Source: JAUWNP01 sp034430655
Lineage (GTDB): Bacteria; Chloroflexota; Anaerolineae; B4-G1
Length of the DNA stretch: 38,484 nucleotides
NCBI GenBank assembly: GCA_034430655.1
Contig: DAOUEC010000030.1
Location: forward strand, 1 to 38,484
Reading direction: 5' to 3'
Shown here: in pieces, positions 29,916 through 37,785 of the stretch
How the letters are laid out: each line of letters begins with the position of its first letter
Numbering within the stretch: position 1 is the stretch's first letter
Translations under genes and position numbers: made by a program
Notes under the pieces: generated by a model
What the model saw: the letters and a program-made list of their open reading frames with translations, nothing else
Database searches by the model: none
Told to the model about the DNA's origin: nothing

Positions 29916-30185
29916 CAAACTTCCGCGATACCACCCTGGTTCAACGACGCATTCCGTCGTTGCGCTCTGTGGCCCTCCAACAAGGGCTGCCGCGATAACG
30001 GGCGAACCCGGAGAGGCTTATCCAGCACCTGCTGGCCTGGTTCAGCCTCTCGACTCCCAGGCGACCTTCGGCGGGGGACGCTGCGAGGGCTTGCAGCCGG
30101 TGACCCTCTTCTCTTCCCGGAATCGGTTCGCCAGGGCCGATCCCGCCTACTCCTCCTGTTCGCCGTCTTTCCGAATGTAAGTTGT
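29885..30185 (-). ncRNA. T-box riboswitch (tRNA-Val responsive)
   Basis: On the minus strand the conserved T-box AGGGTGGTATCGCG lies at 29924-29937. It is followed by a terminator hairpin (CCCC-TTTCGTCC / GGACGGAGGGGG, 29890-29915) and a T-run. The 5' part folds as a long stem I. Its 3' strand reads CGCCGAAGGTCGCC, placing a GUC valine codon at 30063-30065 as the likely specifier. Uncharged tRNA-Val would bind and stabilise the antiterminator, allowing valS expression when valine-tRNA is short. Confidence 0.93.
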
Positions 30186-30191
30186 AATCAT

Positions 30192-30220
30192 ATTATACCA
30201 CGTGCCTGTGCTGCCGTCAA
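30192..30220 (-). promoter_or_regulatory. promoter of the valS T-box transcript
   Basis: TTGACG (30215-30220), 17-base spacer, TATAAT (30192-30197) on the minus strand. The -35 overlaps the stop codon of the VTT-domain gene. Confidence 0.88.
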
Positions 30221-30837
30221 CCGCCAAACAGTTTGGACACTGCCTCGATCCCATAGTAGCCCGCCAGCGCAAAGGCGATGTTCTTGACCACCTTGCCGGC
30301 CGTGCAACTCACCAGGAATTTCCACAGCGAAAAACGCAGCGCACCGGCGGCCATGCCCCCCACGTCGGCTACAGGGTTAGGGGTGACAGCCAGGATGAAG
30401 ATGGTCAGTGTGCCGTGGCGCTGCATCCAGCGCGTCAGACGGTCGTAAGTGGGGTTTTTGTCCACCAGCCTCTGCCCGCTGTAGCCGGCCATGTAACCGG
30501 TCAGTTCGCCCAATGCCTGACCCACGCCTCCAACGAGCCCCACGATCCAGGGATTGAAGACGCCGCCCATCACTGAACTGACGGCCAGGCCGGGGACGGG
30601 GAAGATAATCGTCGCGTTGCTGACCAGACCGACCAGGAAGACGGCGGCGTAGCCGTATTGTTCCAGTTCTTGAAGCCGATCGCGGAAACAAAGCGCCGCC
30701 CCGAGGGCGGCGAGAATCGCGACGACTGTGAGAATCTGGACAACCCTCAAGCGCCAGGTGGGTGGGGGAGGGGGGACGGCAGACGCTGCGTCCCGGCCAT
30801 TTGTCATTTGGTCATTTGTCATTTGGTCATTGGTCAT
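30217..30837 (-). CDS. VTT-domain (DedA/TVP38-like) membrane protein
   Basis: A 206-residue membrane protein with about five hydrophobic segments. The VTT/SNARE-associated core is GYAAVFLVGLVSNATIIFPV, then PGLAVSSVMGGVFNPWIVGL, GELTGYMAGYSG and FILAVTPNPVADVGGMAAG. DedA-superfamily members act in membrane lipid and undecaprenyl-phosphate handling, so a role in the neighbouring polysaccharide cluster is conceivable. The N-terminus MTNDQMTNDQMTNG is encoded by a short tandem repeat, so the real start is uncertain. It follows the UDP-sugar dehydrogenase stop at once. Confidence 0.82.
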   Translation of the reverse strand: MTNDQMTNDQMTNGRDAASAVPPPPPTWRLRVVQILTVVAILAALGAALCFRDRLQELEQYGYAAVFLVGLVSNATIIFPVPGLAVSSVMGGVFNPWIVGLVGGVGQALGELTGYMAGYSGQRLVDKNPTYDRLTRWMQRHGTLTIFILAVTPNPVADVGGMAAGALRFSLWKFLVSCTAGKVVKNIAFALAGYYGIEAVSKLFGG

Positions 30838-30844
30838 TGGTCAT
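30798..30844. repeat. TGACCAA(A)/TGACAAA tandem repeat at gene junction
   Basis: About six units of TGACCAA, TGACCAAA or TGACAAA on the minus strand. They include the last base of the dehydrogenase stop region and encode the first residues of the VTT protein. Several ATG codons are created in two frames; the first (30844) overlaps the dehydrogenase stop but quickly meets a TGA. Confidence 0.75.
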
Positions 30845-32184
30845 TCCGCCATTGGCGCGCCCAGGCGCACAATCTTCTCCCGACCTTCACTCACAGCAGC
30901 GGTGGCATTGCAGGTGTCCACGACCAAGTCAGCGTGTTGTACTATGTGGGCGTAGTCCAGGCTGCGGTGTCCGGTGACGATGACGACGCAGTCAGCAGCG
31001 GCGATTTCCTCCTCCGTCAGCGGCACCGACTCCAGCATGACCGCTTCGCGGTGGAAGACGTCGTCGCCCACCTGGAAGCGCGGCACGTAGGGGTCGTGGT
31101 AACGCACGCGGGCGTCGCGACTCAGCAGCAGTTCGATGATGCGTTCGGCGGGAGAGTTGCGGGCGTCGTCAATGTCGGGCTTGAAGGCGACGCCCAGCAC
31201 CAATACGCGCGCCTCGCGCAGCGGCTTGCCTCGCAGGCTGAGGCCCTGGCAGACGAGGTCCACGACGTGGTAAGTCATCGCCTGGTTGACCTCACCGGCC
31301 AGTTCGATAAACTCGGTGTAGTAGTCATACTCGCGGGCTTTCCAGGAGAGGTAGTAGGGATCCACGGGTATGCAATGTCCCCCCACGCCTGGCCCCGGCG
31401 TGAAGGGCATGAAACCAAAGGGCTTGGTCTTGGCTGCCTCAATCACTTCCCAGAAGTCGATCCCCATGCGCTCGGTCAGCAGGGCCAATTCATTGACCAG
31501 GGCGATGTTGACGGCGCGGAAGGTATTCTCCAGCAGCTTGGTTAACTCGGCGGCGCGGGGAGAGGAGACGGGGTGCACCGGCGCGCCCATCTGGCTCAGG
31601 AGGTCGCACGCCAGCCGGGTGCACTCCGGTGTGATGCCGCCCACAACCTTGGGCGTGTTGTAGGCCGACCACTGCTTGTTGCCAGGGTCAATGCGCTCGG
31701 GAGAAAAGGCCAGGTAGAAATCGACGCCAGCCTCGAGACCACTTTGCTCCAGAATCGGCTGCATGACTTCCTCTGTCGTGCCAGGGTAGGTCGTGCTTTG
31801 CAGGATGACCAGTTGGCCGGGCTTCAGGCGGGGCCGGATACCCTCGCTGGCAGCCCGGATGTAGGAGAGGTCCGGCGCGCGCTGGGCGTCGTACGGGGTG
31901 GGGACACAGATGAATACGGCATCCACGTCGCGCAACACGTCGTAATCTGAGGTGGCCGTGAGGCGGCCTGCCTGGACATGGGGAGCCAGGTCGTCGTCGG
32001 GGACGTCAGGGATGTAACTGTGACCGGCCTTGATTGCGCCCACTTTGCGCCCGTCCACATCCACGCCGGTGACGCGGAAGCCGGCTTTGGCGAACGCCAC
32101 CGCCAGGGGTAGGCCGACGTAGCCCAGGCCGATGATGCCGATGTGGGCGCTGCGGTTGGAGATTTTGTCTTGTGGAGAGAGCAT
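30841..32184 (-). CDS. nucleotide-sugar dehydrogenase (UDP-GlcNAc/ManNAc 6-dehydrogenase type)
   Basis: Oxidises the C6 of a UDP-hexose(amine) to a uronic acid in two NAD-dependent steps. At 447 residues it shows the N-terminal Rossmann IGIIGLGYVGLPLAVAFAK. The catalytic Cys is C271 in GVGGHCIPVDPYYLSWKA, with K216 and N220 in ELTKLLENTFRAVNI. The GGHCIPVDP form points to the WbpA/WecC branch (N-acetylated substrates) rather than UDP-glucose dehydrogenase. ATG 32184 has GGAGGT five bases upstream; the longer frame upstream is repeat-derived. It supplies an acidic sugar for the polysaccharide cluster. Confidence 0.92.
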   Translation of the reverse strand: MLSPQDKISNRSAHIGIIGLGYVGLPLAVAFAKAGFRVTGVDVDGRKVGAIKAGHSYIPDVPDDDLAPHVQAGRLTATSDYDVLRDVDAVFICVPTPYDAQRAPDLSYIRAASEGIRPRLKPGQLVILQSTTYPGTTEEVMQPILEQSGLEAGVDFYLAFSPERIDPGNKQWSAYNTPKVVGGITPECTRLACDLLSQMGAPVHPVSSPRAAELTKLLENTFRAVNIALVNELALLTERMGIDFWEVIEAAKTKPFGFMPFTPGPGVGGHCIPVDPYYLSWKAREYDYYTEFIELAGEVNQAMTYHVVDLVCQGLSLRGKPLREARVLVLGVAFKPDIDDARNSPAERIIELLLSRDARVRYHDPYVPRFQVGDDVFHREAVMLESVPLTEEEIAAADCVVIVTGHRSLDYAHIVQHADLVVDTCNATAAVSEGREKIVRLGAPMAE

Positions 32185-32220
32185 CGTGACCTCCGGGTGC
32201 TGGATACTGGATGTTGGTGC

Positions 32221-32314
32221 GTCGGAATGGCATTCCGACCTACGTTTGGTTACTCGTTGCTGGTTGCTGGCTGCTCGGTTTGGCCTTTGGGCTTTGGGAT
32301 TTGAGATTTGAAGA
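32221..32314. repeat. palindrome plus low-complexity repeat after the WecA-type gene
   Basis: GTCGGAATG-G-CATTCCGAC (32221-32239), followed by TTGCTGG- and TTTGGG/TTTGAG-type repetitive sequence that encodes the WecA C-terminal tail (PKPKGQTEQPATSNE). Confidence 0.65.
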
Positions 32315-33305
32315 AGGGGGGACGCTCTACGCGCCACAGGCAATAGAGTCCGGCCAGCGCGACGAGGCTGCCGACGGTGTAGCCTTCCAGGACAGAGGCC
32401 TGAGTGACGAAAGTAGCCAGCAGGCCCAGGATGAAGGAGACGACGTAGAGAGTCAGAACCGCCTCGCGTTGGGTCATCCCGGCCGCCACCAGGCGGTGTG
32501 AGATGTGATCTCGGCCTGGTGTGGTGGCGGGATTCAGACGCCGCCGCAGGCGTGAGACGATGACCAGCGTGGTGTCGAAAATCGGCAACCCCATCACCAG
32601 CACTGGCACCATCCAGGTGACGAAAGTGACGTTATCCGGGAAGCGCAGTTTGATGCCAATAGCAGCCAGCATGAAGCCGAGAAACAGTGACCCTGAGTCT
32701 CCCATGAAGATGCTGGCCGGGTTGAGGTTGTAGAATAGGAAGCCCAGGCAGGCTCCCAGCACGGCGATGGAGAGAGCGCCGACCAGGTATTGCCCGCTGA
32801 ATGAGCACATCAGGGCAAAGAAGGCAGCCGCGATGGCCGTGCCTCCCCCCGCCAGGCCGTCCATGTTGTCGAGGAAGTTGACCGCGTTCGTGATGTACCC
32901 GACCCACAGCACCGTAGTGATCAGATCTAGGATCGGGTCGTGGAATGTGCCAACGTAGATGCCGCTGGCGTAGAGCAACAGGGCTGCTAGCGTCTGGCCG
33001 AGCAATTTGATCAGTGGACGCAGGCCCCAGCGGTCATCTATCAGTCCCATGAAGGAGACGCCTGTAGCGCCGACGAGGATACTCCCGAACTGGGCGAAGT
33101 TGTAGCGCTCTCCCAGGACAAACGCCGCGACGATGACGGCCAGATAGATCGCCACGCCTCCCATGCGGGGGACGGGCCAGTGGTGGACTTTGCGCGCTTC
33201 AGGCCTATCTATCACACCCATTCGCGGGGCCAGCCAGCGTGCTACAGGGGTAACCCCAATCGCCAGCACCAATGCGCCGGCGAAGACGAGCATATAGATG
33301 GTCAT
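32250..33305 (-). CDS. WecA/MraY-type polyprenyl-phosphate sugar-1-phosphate transferase
   Basis: Starts polysaccharide assembly by moving a (N-acetyl)hexosamine-1-phosphate from UDP onto undecaprenyl phosphate at the inner membrane face. A 351-residue protein with about ten to eleven membrane segments. The family motifs are GVIDRPEARKVHHWPVPRMG, FMGLIDDRWGLRP (DD pair), NAVNFLDNMDGLAGG, NLNPASIFMGDSGS and a cytosolic GRDHISHRL His loop. ATG 33305 overlaps the ligase gene by four bases. The last 15-20 residues are derived from repetitive DNA. Confidence 0.93.
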   Translation of the reverse strand: MTIYMLVFAGALVLAIGVTPVARWLAPRMGVIDRPEARKVHHWPVPRMGGVAIYLAVIVAAFVLGERYNFAQFGSILVGATGVSFMGLIDDRWGLRPLIKLLGQTLAALLLYASGIYVGTFHDPILDLITTVLWVGYITNAVNFLDNMDGLAGGGTAIAAAFFALMCSFSGQYLVGALSIAVLGACLGFLFYNLNPASIFMGDSGSLFLGFMLAAIGIKLRFPDNVTFVTWMVPVLVMGLPIFDTTLVIVSRLRRRLNPATTPGRDHISHRLVAAGMTQREAVLTLYVVSFILGLLATFVTQASVLEGYTVGSLVALAGLYCLWRVERPPFFKSQIPKPKGQTEQPATSNE

Positions 33306-36300
33306 GGTTGCGGTGTCTCCAATGACTGAATTTGTGCAATCAAATCCTGCAGCATGGTCTGTTGATCTTCGGGAGCCAGTTGCAACGCCATCTGGGCGTG
33401 GGGGAGCGCTATGTCGTTCTGGCCGGATTGGGCATAGATGATGGCCAGCATGCGGTGGGTATCCCAGGCGTCGGAGGCCTCGGGAGCCAGTTCTAGCGCC
33501 TGCTGGAGAGCAGCGACGGCCTCGTCGAGGCGGCCTAACTGGGCATACACCGAGCTCAGCACGCGCCATACCTGTGGGAGGCTGGGTTTGAGCTTCAGGG
33601 CTTCCTCGTAGCAATGGGCCGCCTGTTCCAGATCACTTGACTGGAGGTTCACGTCACCGTAGATTAGCCAGGTCACGTGATATCCTTCGTCTACAGCCAG
33701 CGACTTCTGTAAAGTTTGCTTGGCCGCGTCAAAGTCACCCAGGTACTGGTATAGCCCTGCCCACTCGTTCCATAGCTCGGCGTTATTGGGACTTAGCATA
33801 GTTGCAATTCTGAAGTTCTCAGCAGACTGTTGGGCCAGATGCTCATGGTCTGCTGGGTCAGATGCGAGTTGGATCCAGCGCATGTACATCTTGGCCAGGT
33901 TCCTGCTGTGGTCGGTGTTGAGCGGGTTGATTTCACGGGCCTGCGTCAGTGTTTGTTCCGTTATGCGCAATATATTGTCCCGCACGGCGGGGTCCTCGAT
34001 GGTCGAAGCGTACTCCAGATAGGCCCGACCCAGGAACAGGTGGTACTGATCTTCCCTGGGTGCCAATTGAATCGCGTGCTTGTAATGTTCAATCGCCACC
34101 AGCCACTGCCCGTCCCGTTCCCACGGCTCGGCCTGCTTGTAGACGACGTCAGCCTGGATGGGGTGCAGGTTGGTCACTACGGCGATAGCGCCGGCCAGCA
34201 CCATCAGCACGATGAGCACGATCATGCTCCAGGGCCCGCCCTGAGCGAAGCCGAAGGATTGTGCGGTCTGCCGGGGCAGTCGCTGTGTTCCCAGGAGGAG
34301 CGCCACGCCGCCGGCGATCAGTACAAAGATAATGAACCCGTAATAGGCGGACAAGAGGCTGGCGACGCGGTCGGCGACACTGACCACGTCCTCCACGGTC
34401 TGGGCCTGGAAGTGCACCAGCGAGGCCTGGCGGCTGGCCAGTACCAGGGCGAGCCCAAATCCCACCGTCAGTGAGATCAGCAAGTACAGGGATGTCGCCA
34501 GTGACCAGTCGCTCTTGTGTTCGTGGAATGCTCCGCTCTTGGCCATTTCAGAGATGAAGATGGCCGCGCTCATCAACCAGGTGAGGGCGAAGATCATCAG
34601 CGCGCCATAGGAGGTGCGACCCTGCTGCGCCGGCAGGATGGTGAGTGCACGCCATAAGATAGCCAGAGGTTGAGAAAGACGCTCGGCGTTGGTGGTGAAG
34701 TCGAAGGCCAGTGTACCCAGGATGAAGCCGCCGACGACAGCGACGGCAAGCGTGGGCCACAGCCAGGCAGTCAGGGCAGGTTTGGTAGGGGGCGGCGGGG
34801 CGGCCTTGTGGCGCTTCTTGCGTCCCTTGTTTCCTTGCTTCCTGTCTCCTGCCTTTTGCTCCTGTGGTTCCATCCCGCGTTCGCGGATCAGGCCCAGCCC
34901 GGCCACGACGAGCACGCCAGCGTAGGCCCAGAACGTGGTGCGCGTGGAGGCGATGGCGATGCCGAAGTTGATCTCGATGAAGTGAGCCATAAAGGCTGCG
35001 ACGATAGAGGTGAGAAGAAAATGGTGGGGATGCAACAGCGGTAGCGTATCCTCGTTCGATCTGAGGAGACGGACTGAGGAGGTGATGGCCGTAATTGCCA
35101 GGTAGATCCCCAAGCCGGAGGCGATGCCGAGGGTGAGGGAGGCGCCGAAGAAGTTCAGGCCCTGCCACCACCAGAAAAAGGCGACACTGCACGCTGACAG
35201 TCCGGCCACGAGTCCGAACAGCAGATTCCGTTGCCTGCGGTCTTTCACCAGCCCAAGCCACTTGAAGCCGTAGTAGAACGCGCTACCAAAGATCCCCAGA
35301 TACGCGATCAGGCCCAGCAGTCCTGTGATGGCTAGCGAATCCAGCGTCTCATTGTGGGAGCGGTCCGGTGAAGCGGTGCGCGATTCGTAGTGCCCCAGCA
35401 ACGGCGGGTAAAAAGAATTGTAGGCTACGTAAATAGACTCTGGGCCGTAGCCCACCAATGGTCTGAGGGCGTTGAACGGGTCGGGATGGCCGTCGGGATA
35501 CTGGATCGGCTCGTGGGGTAGGATTAGGTCCACCATACCATCCCAGATCAGCGCCCGCACTTTTCCTGTACCGTGTTCGAAGTCGAACACCTCACCGAGA
35601 CGTCCCAGCCAGGGGACGCGCTGGAGGGATTGCAGGGGGCCGTCGGGGGTGTTGATAACTGCCAGAAAGCCCACTACCAGAGCGGTGGCGGTGATGATGG
35701 ACAGTGTCGACGCAGCCCCCCATTTGGTGCGCGACGACAAGGCCAGCAGGAGAAGCAGGAAGTAGGAGGCGGCGATGAGCCCCAGGAGTGGCCCCCGGCT
35801 TTGCGTGTACCAGATGGCGATCAAGTCAACGGCGGCGATGAAGATGTAGCCGGCTGCGCGCACGACATCGGCCCAGTCGCTCTCCTCTTCGGTCAGGATA
35901 GCCTTGAAACTCTCCGCTATACGGCCCACAGTGAGGGGGAAAATCATGACGAGGTAGGCAGCGACGAAGATGGCGTTGCCCATGTTAGCGGCCACGCGCT
36001 TCTGCACGTCTCCGCCCCAGGGCAGTGGATCCAGCCCATTGTGCTGGATGAGACCGTAGAGAGCGATGGGGAGGCTGTTTAGGATGGTCACTGTGATCAA
36101 TCGGTCGAGTTGGGCGCGTGTGCGCAGCCCCTGCAGGATGGTGAGGAATATCACAATGTAGGATAGCGTAGTATACGTGCCCTGTAGACGCTGGTAGGAG
36201 CCCAACAGGCTGACCCAGGGGGTGACGGATAAGATGGTGCTGAGGAGATAAACTGCGACCATAAAGAGGGTGGGGAATACCAACGGTGTGCGCCAGGTGA

Positions 36301-36523
36301 ACCCGATCTCGTGCCGGCCATTGGCTCGCTCCTCGATCAATTTGACCAGCCAGGCGGCCGCCATGATGACGGTAACGGTGCGCAGGGTCGTCAACTTATC
36401 CGGCTCGAAGACCCGACTGGAATAAACGTTAAAGAGGAGCGGGGTGATGACCACTGCCAGGAGCCAGCCGATCTCCAGTACCTTGTCACAGAACGCGCTG
36501 AGTTTGGTTGAGTTCATAGTCAT
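33302..36523 (-). CDS. O-antigen ligase-like membrane protein with C-terminal TPR domain
   Basis: A 1073-residue protein. Residues about 20-500 form a Wzy/WaaL-type polytopic domain (ITPLLFNVYSSRVFEPDKL at the N-terminus, a large loop with GYGPESIYVAYNSFYPP, and a conserved ASPDRSHNETLDSLAITG motif). A second group of membrane segments (about 580-800) follows, then TPR repeats (about 830-1070) such as PNNAELWNEWAGLYQYLGDF and LKPSLPQVWRVLSSVYAQLG. It probably polymerises or ligates the polysaccharide made by this cluster. A repeat at 34239-34259 encodes SFGFAQG between two membrane segments. The start may be ATG 36523 or 36517. Confidence 0.88.
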   Translation of the reverse strand: MTMNSTKLSAFCDKVLEIGWLLAVVITPLLFNVYSSRVFEPDKLTTLRTVTVIMAAAWLVKLIEERANGRHEIGFTWRTPLVFPTLFMVAVYLLSTILSVTPWVSLLGSYQRLQGTYTTLSYIVIFLTILQGLRTRAQLDRLITVTILNSLPIALYGLIQHNGLDPLPWGGDVQKRVAANMGNAIFVAAYLVMIFPLTVGRIAESFKAILTEEESDWADVVRAAGYIFIAAVDLIAIWYTQSRGPLLGLIAASYFLLLLLALSSRTKWGAASTLSIITATALVVGFLAVINTPDGPLQSLQRVPWLGRLGEVFDFEHGTGKVRALIWDGMVDLILPHEPIQYPDGHPDPFNALRPLVGYGPESIYVAYNSFYPPLLGHYESRTASPDRSHNETLDSLAITGLLGLIAYLGIFGSAFYYGFKWLGLVKDRRQRNLLFGLVAGLSACSVAFFWWWQGLNFFGASLTLGIASGLGIYLAITAITSSVRLLRSNEDTLPLLHPHHFLLTSIVAAFMAHFIEINFGIAIASTRTTFWAYAGVLVVAGLGLIRERGMEPQEQKAGDRKQGNKGRKKRHKAAPPPPTKPALTAWLWPTLAVAVVGGFILGTLAFDFTTNAERLSQPLAILWRALTILPAQQGRTSYGALMIFALTWLMSAAIFISEMAKSGAFHEHKSDWSLATSLYLLISLTVGFGLALVLASRQASLVHFQAQTVEDVVSVADRVASLLSAYYGFIIFVLIAGGVALLLGTQRLPRQTAQSFGFAQGGPWSMIVLIVLMVLAGAIAVVTNLHPIQADVVYKQAEPWERDGQWLVAIEHYKHAIQLAPREDQYHLFLGRAYLEYASTIEDPAVRDNILRITEQTLTQAREINPLNTDHSRNLAKMYMRWIQLASDPADHEHLAQQSAENFRIATMLSPNNAELWNEWAGLYQYLGDFDAAKQTLQKSLAVDEGYHVTWLIYGDVNLQSSDLEQAAHCYEEALKLKPSLPQVWRVLSSVYAQLGRLDEAVAALQQALELAPEASDAWDTHRMLAIIYAQSGQNDIALPHAQMALQLAPEDQQTMLQDLIAQIQSLETPQP
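34239..34259. repeat. dispersed repeat in the ligase gene
   Basis: The CCTGAGCGAAGCCGAAGG core (34240-34257) is shared with valS (27241-27258, opposite strand). It is read as SFGFAQG in the protein, a different frame from the valS copy. Confidence 0.75.
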
Positions 36524-36548
36524 CCCCGTTTACCAATCTGCCAGCCTA

Positions 36549-37517
36549 CTATCTACTGCTCTCCCGGAACCACTCCAGCGTACGCCGCAATCCCTCTTCG
36601 AGAACCGTCTGGGCCTCGAAGCCAAGCACCTCTCGTGCACGGGTCACATCGGGTACGCGGCGGCGCGTCTCCTCGAAGGCCGGGCCATAAGCGGCCTCGT
36701 AGGGCACGTGGACGATTTCCGATGCCGAACCTGTCACTTGGCGGATCAGGGCCGCCAGTTCGAGGATGGTCGCCTCGCGGTTGGAACCGATGTTGAAAAC
36801 CTGACCTACCGCCTCTTTGATCGTCGCCGCCAGGATCGTGCCCCTGATAGTGTCGGAGACGTAGGTGAAACAGCGGGTTTGCTGCCCGTCGTCGTAGACC
36901 GTCAGGGGCTCTCCGTGTAGTGCCTGGGTGAGGAACCTGGCGATGACGCTGCCGTAGCCACGGGGATCAAGCCTGGGACCATAGGCGTTGAAGTAACGCA
37001 CGGCGATGACCGGCAGCCCCTTTTTTGCGTAGGCCAGCGCAAAGTACTCGTCAATCGCTTTGGCGTCGGAGTATGACCAGCGCCCTACAGTAGTCGAGCC
37101 AAGGATGCGGTCGTCATCCTCGCTGAGCGGCACGGCGGTGGATTTGCCGTAGACTTCGGAACTGGAGGCGATGACGGTCTTGACCCAGTACTTGAAGGCC
37201 AACTCCAGCACGTTCTCCGTGCCGCGCACGTTGGTGATGATGGTGCCCAGGGGGTCCTCGACGACATATTTGGGGCCGACTACCGCCGCCAGGTGGTAGA
37301 TCAGGTCAACCTGGCGGATGAGGCGCTCCAGTGTCGTCGTGTTGAGGATTGTGTCGTTGACAAAGTTAAAGTACTCGTTCTCCAGGTGGTGCTCGATGTT
37401 CGCTACTTTGCCCACTGAGAGATTGTCGAGGACGGTGACCTTGTGGCCTCTTTCCATAAGCACATCCACGAGGTTGGAGCCAATAAAACCGGCGCCGCCG
37501 GTGACGAGAATTTTCAT
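36549..37517 (-). CDS. NAD-dependent epimerase/dehydratase (SDR)
   Basis: A 322-residue extended SDR acting on a nucleotide sugar. The NAD motif GGAGFIG (residues 7-13), VTVLDNLSVG after the second strand, catalytic Y149-x3-K153 in WSYSDAKAIDEY and SSSEVYG (118-124) are present, followed by RYFNAYGPRLDPRGYGSV. The pattern is closest to UDP-glucuronate decarboxylases and UDP-glucose 4-epimerases. The exact reaction is open; an acidic-sugar epimerase or decarboxylase would suit the dehydrogenase nearby. It has its own promoter and a leader of about 230 bases. Confidence 0.88.
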   Translation of the reverse strand: MKILVTGGAGFIGSNLVDVLMERGHKVTVLDNLSVGKVANIEHHLENEYFNFVNDTILNTTTLERLIRQVDLIYHLAAVVGPKYVVEDPLGTIITNVRGTENVLELAFKYWVKTVIASSSEVYGKSTAVPLSEDDDRILGSTTVGRWSYSDAKAIDEYFALAYAKKGLPVIAVRYFNAYGPRLDPRGYGSVIARFLTQALHGEPLTVYDDGQQTRCFTYVSDTIRGTILAATIKEAVGQVFNIGSNREATILELAALIRQVTGSASEIVHVPYEAAYGPAFEETRRRVPDVTRAREVLGFEAQTVLEEGLRRTLEWFRESSR

Positions 37518-37781
37518 AGCAGTGTCTCCTCGTAGGGGGGTAGCAGATTGCCGACTTGATCGAGGACGCTTTGGGCACTGGTGATGGTCTCTTGTGCCTG
37601 GCCCGAAGTGTACACTTCATGGGGGATGCCGCCGGGCGACCCGTTTGGGTAACGGGTGGGGAGGTAAGCCTGATGCGCTTCTCCAGGTTATGATTCATAT
37701 GCGTTCAGCAAACGGTTGCACGGTTACCACGCCCCCACGTTTTTGTGGATTGAGCATATCATACTCCAGCCAGGGCAAAAG
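37518..37781. other. 264-base leader of the SDR gene
   Basis: It contains a hairpin CCAC-AAAAAC-GTGG near the transcript start, ACCCGTT/AACGGGT (37639-37657) and a perfect 14-base palindrome GAAGTGTACACTTC (37605-37618). No known riboswitch class was recognised and no terminator T-run seen. The palindromes may be dispersed repeats. Confidence 0.55.
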
Positions 37782-37785
37782 TCAA
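37758..37785 (-). promoter_or_regulatory. promoter of the SDR-ligase-WecA operon
   Basis: Minus-strand TTGACT (37780-37785), 16-base spacer, TATGAT (37758-37763). The -35 overlaps the stop codon of the upstream glycosyltransferase. Confidence 0.75.

Larger units (their letters stand above)
29859..30216. other. 358-base leader region of valS
   Basis: The space between valS and the VTT-domain gene holds the T-box promoter, specifier stem, antiterminator/terminator and ribosome site on the minus strand. No open reading frame of interest was found; a long plus-strand frame through it is an antisense shadow. Confidence 0.85.

Noticed and set aside
28203..30287. A 694-codon plus-strand frame over valS and its leader
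   Set aside because: It runs antisense to valS and straight through the T-box leader, with composition typical of a shadow frame.
37366..37698. A small protein encoded in the SDR leader (MNHNLEKRIRL...)
   Set aside because: It runs through the palindromes and into the SDR gene in another frame and lacks a ribosome site.
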